Below, piece after piece: positions 60,061 to 64,000 of a stretch of DNA of 64,000 bases. The notes beneath the pieces are model-generated. The model did not search any database. It was given only the letters and a program-made list of their open reading frames with translations, and was not told the DNA's origin. Positions within the stretch are counted from its first letter, which is position 1. Every line of letters begins with the position of its first letter. The position numbers were made by a program, and so were the translations under genes. Origin of the DNA: Brooklawnia sp032229645 (GTDB lineage Bacteria > Actinomycetota > Actinomycetes > Propionibacteriales > Propionibacteriaceae); contig CAVRLB010000001.1 in the NCBI GenBank assembly GCA_963722295.1, positions 186,001-250,000 on the forward strand, given 5' to 3'.

Positions 60061-61266
60061 TCAATGTGTTCGGATGGGTCGATCGGATCCGGGGTGTTCG
60101 CGGTACCGCCGGGCGATCAGGCAGGCGACAACGCCGGCACCAACGACCAGGCTGAAAGCGGTCCGGACGCTGGTCGCCTCCGCCACGCCGCCCATCAGCG
60201 GAGAGTTGAGGGTCAGGGCGAGACGCATCGCGAAGCCGACCAGCGTGATGCCGGTGCCGGATGCGAGCCCGGGCAGTCGTCCGGCAGCGCTGAAGGCCGC
60301 CGGGACGATAGGCGCGCATCCGATGCCCATCAGCACCAGCCCGAGGTAGACCAACGGCGCTACCGGGGTGATGATCACCAGCAGCGCTCCTGCGGCTACC
60401 AGGCCACCACCGACACCGGCCACGGTTTCCTGGGTGAAGCGGTCGGCCAGTGGGTCGCTGAGCAGCCGGCCGATGACCTGAGCGACCAGCATCACCGTGA
60501 CGGCCGCACCGGCCAGGGAGAAGCCGAGATCGAAACGATCGATCAGGTAGAGCGCAGCCCAGTTGCTGGTGGCGTCCTCGGGGATGACTCCAACCACGCC
60601 CAGCAGGGCGAGTGGAACGACCGGAAGCAGCCGCCGCCAATTGGCGGGCGCCTTCTGATCTGCTCGCTGCTTGCTGTGCTGCTGGGCGAGTTGCACGTCG
60701 TCCGGGATGGTTCCCATCCGGTAGCAGACCAGCGCCAGAAGGACGATCAGCACCGCAATCGCCGCTCCATGCGCCGCCAATGGCACACCCAGGCCGGCAG
60801 CAATCGACCCCGCGAGTGTGGCCACAGTGGCGCCGATGCTCCAGGTCGCGTGCAGAGAATTCATGATGGTGCGCCCGGCCCACGCCTGGACGGCCACCCC
60901 CTGGGTGTTCTGAGCCGCGTCGATATGGGCGTCCAGCATGCCCATGACAAAGAAGGCGAGGGCGAAGACCGCCGGATGGGTCGCGCCAGCGGCCACGGCC
61001 AGCATGATCGCCGCGCCGGTGGTGGCTACCAACGAGACCTTCAATGCACCGAAGCGGGCAATGAAACGTGCAGGCACCGGGCCGACGATCAGGGCTCCGG
61101 CCCCCATGGCTGCCACGACGATGCCGTAGAAGCCGTCACTGAGTTCGAACGCCTGCTTGATCTCGGGCAACCGAGGCGTCAAGGTCAGCATCAAGCCGTT
61201 CGTCATGAAGTTCAGGGATACCCCGACGCGGGCACGCCGGGGGGAAGCAGATGAACGGCCGATCAC
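60061..61266 (-). CDS. Major facilitator superfamily transporter
   Basis: The 401-residue protein has about 12 transmembrane segments split into two halves by a loop near residues 188-210. Opening LNFMTNGLMLTLTPRLPEIKQAF and LMGIGCAPIVPAAFSAAGRLPG resemble the YbjJ-like/sugar branch of the superfamily. It lies 54 bases upstream of sqdB on the same strand, so it may be part of that operon and move a sulfosugar, lipid precursor or other substrate; this is inference. It starts at GTG 61266 and is divergent from the ROK gene by only 22 bases, which leaves little room for separate promoters. Confidence 0.78.
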   Translation of the reverse strand: MIGRSSASPRRARVGVSLNFMTNGLMLTLTPRLPEIKQAFELSDGFYGIVVAAMGAGALIVGPVPARFIARFGALKVSLVATTGAAIMLAVAAGATHPAVFALAFFVMGMLDAHIDAAQNTQGVAVQAWAGRTIMNSLHATWSIGATVATLAGSIAAGLGVPLAAHGAAIAVLIVLLALVCYRMGTIPDDVQLAQQHSKQRADQKAPANWRRLLPVVPLALLGVVGVIPEDATSNWAALYLIDRFDLGFSLAGAAVTVMLVAQVIGRLLSDPLADRFTQETVAGVGGGLVAAGALLVIITPVAPLVYLGLVLMGIGCAPIVPAAFSAAGRLPGLASGTGITLVGFAMRLALTLNSPLMGGVAEATSVRTAFSLVVGAGVVACLIARRYREHPGSDRPIRTH

Positions 61267-61288
61267 GGGGGAAGCCTACAGTTGGCCC

Positions 61289-62032
61289 GTGCAGATCAAT
61301 ACGTTGACCGTCGACTGCGGGGGATCAGGACTCAAGGCCTCGGTCCTGGACGAGGCCGGGACGATGAGAGCCCCCGTCATTCGTATGCCAACGCCATATC
61401 CGCTGCCTCCCGAGCGCCTCATCGACTGTTTCCGGGACTTGGCCGCGCAACTGCCTCCCGCGCAACGGATCACCGTCGGCATGCCGGGCATGCTGCGGCA
61501 CGGCGTGGTCATCAGTACCCCGCACTACGTGACCGAACGCGGCCCTCGCACTCGCGTCCTGCCGCAACTGGTGGCCCAATGGGACGGATTGGACTTTCAG
61601 TCGGTGGTCTCGTTTGCGCTGGGCATACCGGCGAAAGTACTCAACGACGCCGAAGTGCATGGCGCGGGCGTCATCACGGGGGCAGGAGTGGAGTTGGTGC
61701 TGACCTTCGGCACCGGCCTAGGGTCGGCCCAGTTCGATGGCGGGCGGCTGGCGCCCCATCTCGAGCTCTCGCGCGGGCCGATCCGCATGTCGACCTACGA
61801 CGAGTACATCGGTGAGCCGGAACGCCGTCGGCTCGGCAACGCGATGTGGTCGCGCCGGGTTCGCCGCGTGGTGGACACTCTTCGTCCGGTCTTCGTCTGG
61901 GACCGTGTCTATCTGGGCGGCGGTAACTCCCGCTGCATCACACCGGGCCCGCTGGCCCTACTGGGTGACGACGTGGTCATCGTCCCCAACGCGGCGGCCA
62001 TCGCCGGGGGAGTGCGTGCCTGGTCGCTGTAA
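61289..62032 (+). CDS. ROK-family sugar kinase, polyphosphate glucokinase-like
   Basis: The 247-residue protein has the actin-fold ATP/polyphosphate site LTVDCGGSGLKASVLDEAG at the start. The catalytic Asp is in AKVLNDAEVHGAG, and VLTFGTGLGSAQFDGGRL forms the phosphate-2 loop. The zinc cluster found in many ROK repressors is missing. Size and the GTGLGSA-type loop with PHLELSRGPI resemble actinobacterial polyphosphate/ATP glucokinases, but the canonical NDADAAG sequence is altered, so substrate and phosphate donor are uncertain. Start GTG 61289. Confidence 0.75.
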   Translation: MQINTLTVDCGGSGLKASVLDEAGTMRAPVIRMPTPYPLPPERLIDCFRDLAAQLPPAQRITVGMPGMLRHGVVISTPHYVTERGPRTRVLPQLVAQWDGLDFQSVVSFALGIPAKVLNDAEVHGAGVITGAGVELVLTFGTGLGSAQFDGGRLAPHLELSRGPIRMSTYDEYIGEPERRRLGNAMWSRRVRRVVDTLRPVFVWDRVYLGGGNSRCITPGPLALLGDDVVIVPNAAAIAGGVRAWSL

Positions 62033-62063
62033 GTGACATGTGCTGCGGAAATGCGCACGCCGC

Positions 62064-62167
62064 CCGACAGTGGCTACCGCAAATAGCAGCGGCTGGCGAA
62101 TTGCCGGTAGCTGCTGTGGTTCTCGGTAGCCGTTTGGACCGATTGTGCAGATCGGCAGCCGCTGTGG
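62064..62167. repeat. Cluster of short GGnAGCYGCTGTGG repeats between the ROK and PAC2 genes
   Basis: GGTAGCTGCTGTGG (62106-62119) and GGCAGCCGCTGTGG (62154-62167) are direct copies; the inverted sequences at 62064-62078 and 62085-62097 are weaker copies. The same core appears twice upstream of thrS. The 238-base gap contains no reading frame that I can support. Confidence 0.35.
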
Positions 62168-62270
62168 CGGGGTCGCGGTTGAATAGCAGGCATACGTTCA
62201 GACGGACGACCAGATGGCGCCACCGGAATCACCGGCAGCGCCATCGTCCCTGACCAATCGCTGAATCGGG

Positions 62271-63203
62271 TCAGCCCTCGGTGCCCTGATCGGGCCCGTC
62301 GTCCAGGCCCTTGAGGAACTCTTCGACCTCGGCTCCGATCTCTTCGGCACTGGGCACATTGGACCTCGAGGTGATCTCGCGGTGACTCATGTATTCCTCG
62401 TACTGACCCTCCAGCTTCGAGACGACCTGCTGCGCCTCGATGGACGCCGCAACCTGCTGCTCGATGGTCTGGCGCACGGCCTGGGACGATTGAGTGAGCG
62501 CACCATCGCTGGGCAATGCCAGGCCACTGACCGAGCTGGCCTGCTGCAGCAGGGCGATAGCGGCTTCCGGATAGGCGGCCTCGGCGACGTAGTACGGCAC
62601 GTGCGCGGCCAGGCCGATCACGTCCTTGCCGTGCTCACCCAGCCTCAAAGTGAGGAGACCGATGAACGGCGAACTCATTTGGAAGGTACCGGGCAGACCG
62701 GTGCGATCGCCGAGCAACCGCGGATCGGAGGCAAAGCCGGAAATGTGAACCGGACGAGTGTGCGGCGTGGGCGCGGGAACCGACTGCAGAATCAGCACGC
62801 GTCCCATCTCGAAGCCGTCCATCACGTGCTCGATCGAGGTGATCATCCGCTCCCATTGCAGAGCTGGCTCGGGCCCGGATAGCCAGAAGAACCCCGCCCC
62901 GGCATCGTCGGTCACCTTGCGCAGGGCGATCTCCGGCATCTGATAGTCGGTGAAATGATCGCGGTCGAAGATAATCGGCGGACGATGGCCGGCGTAGTCA
63001 TAGAGCTGATCGATATCAAACGTGCCCACCTTGTGGTTGGCCAGCCGATCCGACAGCTGGGTGCCGATCAGTTCCTGGGCCTCACCGGCATCCCCATACC
63101 CGCCCAGCGTGATCAACAGGGTCGGGCGCTCGCCGTCGGTCGCCGGGCACTCGTCAGCATCCAGATGCGGTTCCAGATTGAAGAGTTCAGCAGGATCGAG
63201 CAT
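62271..63203 (-). CDS. PAC2-family protein
   Basis: The 310-residue protein has the PAC2/DUF75 fold of proteasome-assembly chaperones: PTLLITLGGYGDAGEAQ near the start, RPVHISGFASDP and SSPFIGLLTLRLGEHGKDVIGLAAHVPYYVA-like strands (the GLxAHVPxY block is the family mark). The C terminus (about 235-310) is a coiled coil with acidic end. Actinobacterial PAC2 proteins are linked to proteasome or ATP-grasp peptide genes, and an ATP-grasp gene starts divergently 152 bases away. I chose ATG 63203, 8 bases after GGAGG; GTG 63209 is too close to that site. Confidence 0.85.
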   Translation of the reverse strand: MLDPAELFNLEPHLDADECPATDGERPTLLITLGGYGDAGEAQELIGTQLSDRLANHKVGTFDIDQLYDYAGHRPPIIFDRDHFTDYQMPEIALRKVTDDAGAGFFWLSGPEPALQWERMITSIEHVMDGFEMGRVLILQSVPAPTPHTRPVHISGFASDPRLLGDRTGLPGTFQMSSPFIGLLTLRLGEHGKDVIGLAAHVPYYVAEAAYPEAAIALLQQASSVSGLALPSDGALTQSSQAVRQTIEQQVAASIEAQQVVSKLEGQYEEYMSHREITSRSNVPSAEEIGAEVEEFLKGLDDGPDQGTEG

Positions 63204-63355
63204 CGTCACCGCCTCCTATATGTGTTCGACCAATCAAGATACCCAACGCCGAGCACACGGTCAGTATTCCCCGGCACAGCTGGTCCGCAGCAAGGCGAAC
63301 GCGCTTGTCGACCAACTGCAACATGGCGGAAACATGGCGTCTTTAAACTGCCCGC

Positions 63356-64000
63356 ATGGAGAGTCTCGTTGGCCGATATCATCCCCCGGACGGCGTCTAT
63401 GACGAGATGTTCGGTCAGGGTGATGTTCGCTCGTCGTACCGGATCTCCCGCGAACTGCTGGCCGAGATGCCTGACAGCGAATTCGTGGAGCGCGCCGATT
63501 ACGTCCGCAGCAGCTACCTGGATCAGGGCATCACCTTCGACGTGGGCGGTGTCGAGCGTCCGTTCCCGCTGGACGTGGTGCCGCGCATCATCACGGCGGC
63601 CGATTGGACCCAGATCGAGGTCGGCGTCCAGCAGCGGGTCACTGCACTCGAAGCGTTCCTGGCCGATGTCTACGGTCCTGGCAAGGTCTTCGCCGATGGT
63701 GTGGTGCCCCGGCGCCTGGTCGCGACCTCGACTCACTATCACCGAGTCGCACACGGCATCCGGCCGTCGAACGGGGTGCGTATCCATGTCTCGGGCACCG
63801 ACCTGGTGCGCGACGCCTTCGGAGTCTTCCGGGTGCTCGAGGACAATGTCCGCATTCCGAGCGGCGTCAGCTATGTGATGACGAACCGTCGCGCGATGTC
63901 GGCCGCTTTTCCCGAGTGGATGGGCCGCTATCAGGTGCGGCCCGTGCACGGCTATCCGCAGCTGCTGCTGAACGCACTGCGAGCTGCGGCTCCTGAAGGC
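63356..64000 (+). CDS. Circularly permuted ATP-grasp (DUF404/DUF407) protein, 5' part
   Basis: The frame is open from ATG 63356 to the window end, 215 codons so far. GVYDEMFGQGDVRSSYRISRE, TFDVGGVERPFPLDVVPRII, EAFLADVYGPGKVFADGVVP and IHVSGTDLVRDAFGVFRVLEDN match the N-terminal part of the circularly permuted ATP-grasp family. These genes usually sit with an alpha-E domain gene and a transglutaminase-like gene, forming an unassigned peptide-linked system; those would lie beyond this window. Start supported by alignment of the N terminus. No strong ribosome-binding site is visible. Confidence 0.9.
   Translation, partial: MESLVGRYHPPDGVYDEMFGQGDVRSSYRISRELLAEMPDSEFVERADYVRSSYLDQGITFDVGGVERPFPLDVVPRIITAADWTQIEVGVQQRVTALEAFLADVYGPGKVFADGVVPRRLVATSTHYHRVAHGIRPSNGVRIHVSGTDLVRDAFGVFRVLEDNVRIPSGVSYVMTNRRAMSAAFPEWMGRYQVRPVHGYPQLLLNALRAAAPEG

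Noticed and set aside
58840..61254. An 804-codon open frame on the plus strand
   Set aside because: It lies antisense across the SQD1-like gene and the MFS gene. The translation is rich in Arg, His, Gly and Asp without any motif, whereas the minus-strand products match known families.

Overview
The window reads as chromosome of a high-GC Gram-positive actinobacterium, most likely a member of the Propionibacteriaceae. The strongest pointers are a pyrophosphate-dependent phosphofructokinase of the Propionibacterium type, a methylmalonyl-CoA decarboxylase operon, a full 1,2-propanediol utilisation (pdu) microcompartment locus, and two syntenic blocks otherwise known from mycobacteria and corynebacteria (phosphatidylinositol/PIM synthesis, and the gcvH-garA-MerR cluster). 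I see no tRNA, rRNA, CRISPR array or intact insertion sequence.

Layout. 1-0.96 kb: the tail of an FtsX-like permease and a non-coding stretch of about 600 bp. 0.96-15.1 kb (minus strand): pocR-pduQ, then pduABCDEGHKJLMNOP. This encodes the shell (PduA, B, K, J, N), B12-dependent diol dehydratase (CDE) with reactivase (GH), CoA-acylating aldehyde dehydrogenase (P), phosphotransacylase (L), corrinoid adenosyltransferase (O), alcohol dehydrogenase (Q) and an AraC-type activator. 15.3-18.2 kb: a methyltransferase, then a persulfide-type operon (CoA-disulfide reductase-rhodanese, CstR-like repressor, small Cys protein) behind a palindromic operator. 18.3-23.9 kb: an SOS mutasome operon imuA-imuB-dnaE2 with a LexA box inside its promoter. 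23.9-32.6 kb: assorted genes (ABC-F ATPase, NTF2-like protein, siderophore-interacting flavoprotein behind a DtxR box, glutamine amidotransferase-like protein, YjhG-type xylonate dehydratase, SPFH protein with a ribbon-helix-helix partner, CorA). 32.8-38.0 kb: thrS-HIT-pgsA-patA-pimA. 38.0-46.6 kb: pgsA2-DUF881-sbp-DUF881-gcvH-garA-ftsR-DUF151-merR-gcvP. 46.6-53.6 kb: YihY, PPi-PFK, a TadE/G-like protein, a YrdC/YciO protein, PP2C, rhomboid and an Hsp70-like protein. 53.8-57.4 kb (minus): a sodium-pump methylmalonyl-CoA decarboxylase operon mmdA-D-C-B. 57.6-61.3 kb (minus): MFS transporter, UDP-sulfoquinovose synthase (SQD1-like) and an SQD2-like glycosyltransferase. 61.3-64 kb: ROK kinase, PAC2 protein and the start of a circularly permuted ATP-grasp protein.

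How it fits together. Propanediol is dehydrated and oxidised inside the compartment to propionyl-CoA and propionyl-phosphate, while the decarboxylase operon feeds propionyl-CoA from methylmalonyl-CoA and probably pumps Na+. The least expected find is a sulfolipid (SQDG) gene pair in what should be a non-photosynthetic organism. The next most interesting are the PduM-like protein carrying a flavoprotein domain, the in-phase repeats upstream of pduA and pocR, and the nested palindrome between the Hsp70-like gene and mmdB. All names rest on reading translated sequence by eye; no database search was possible.
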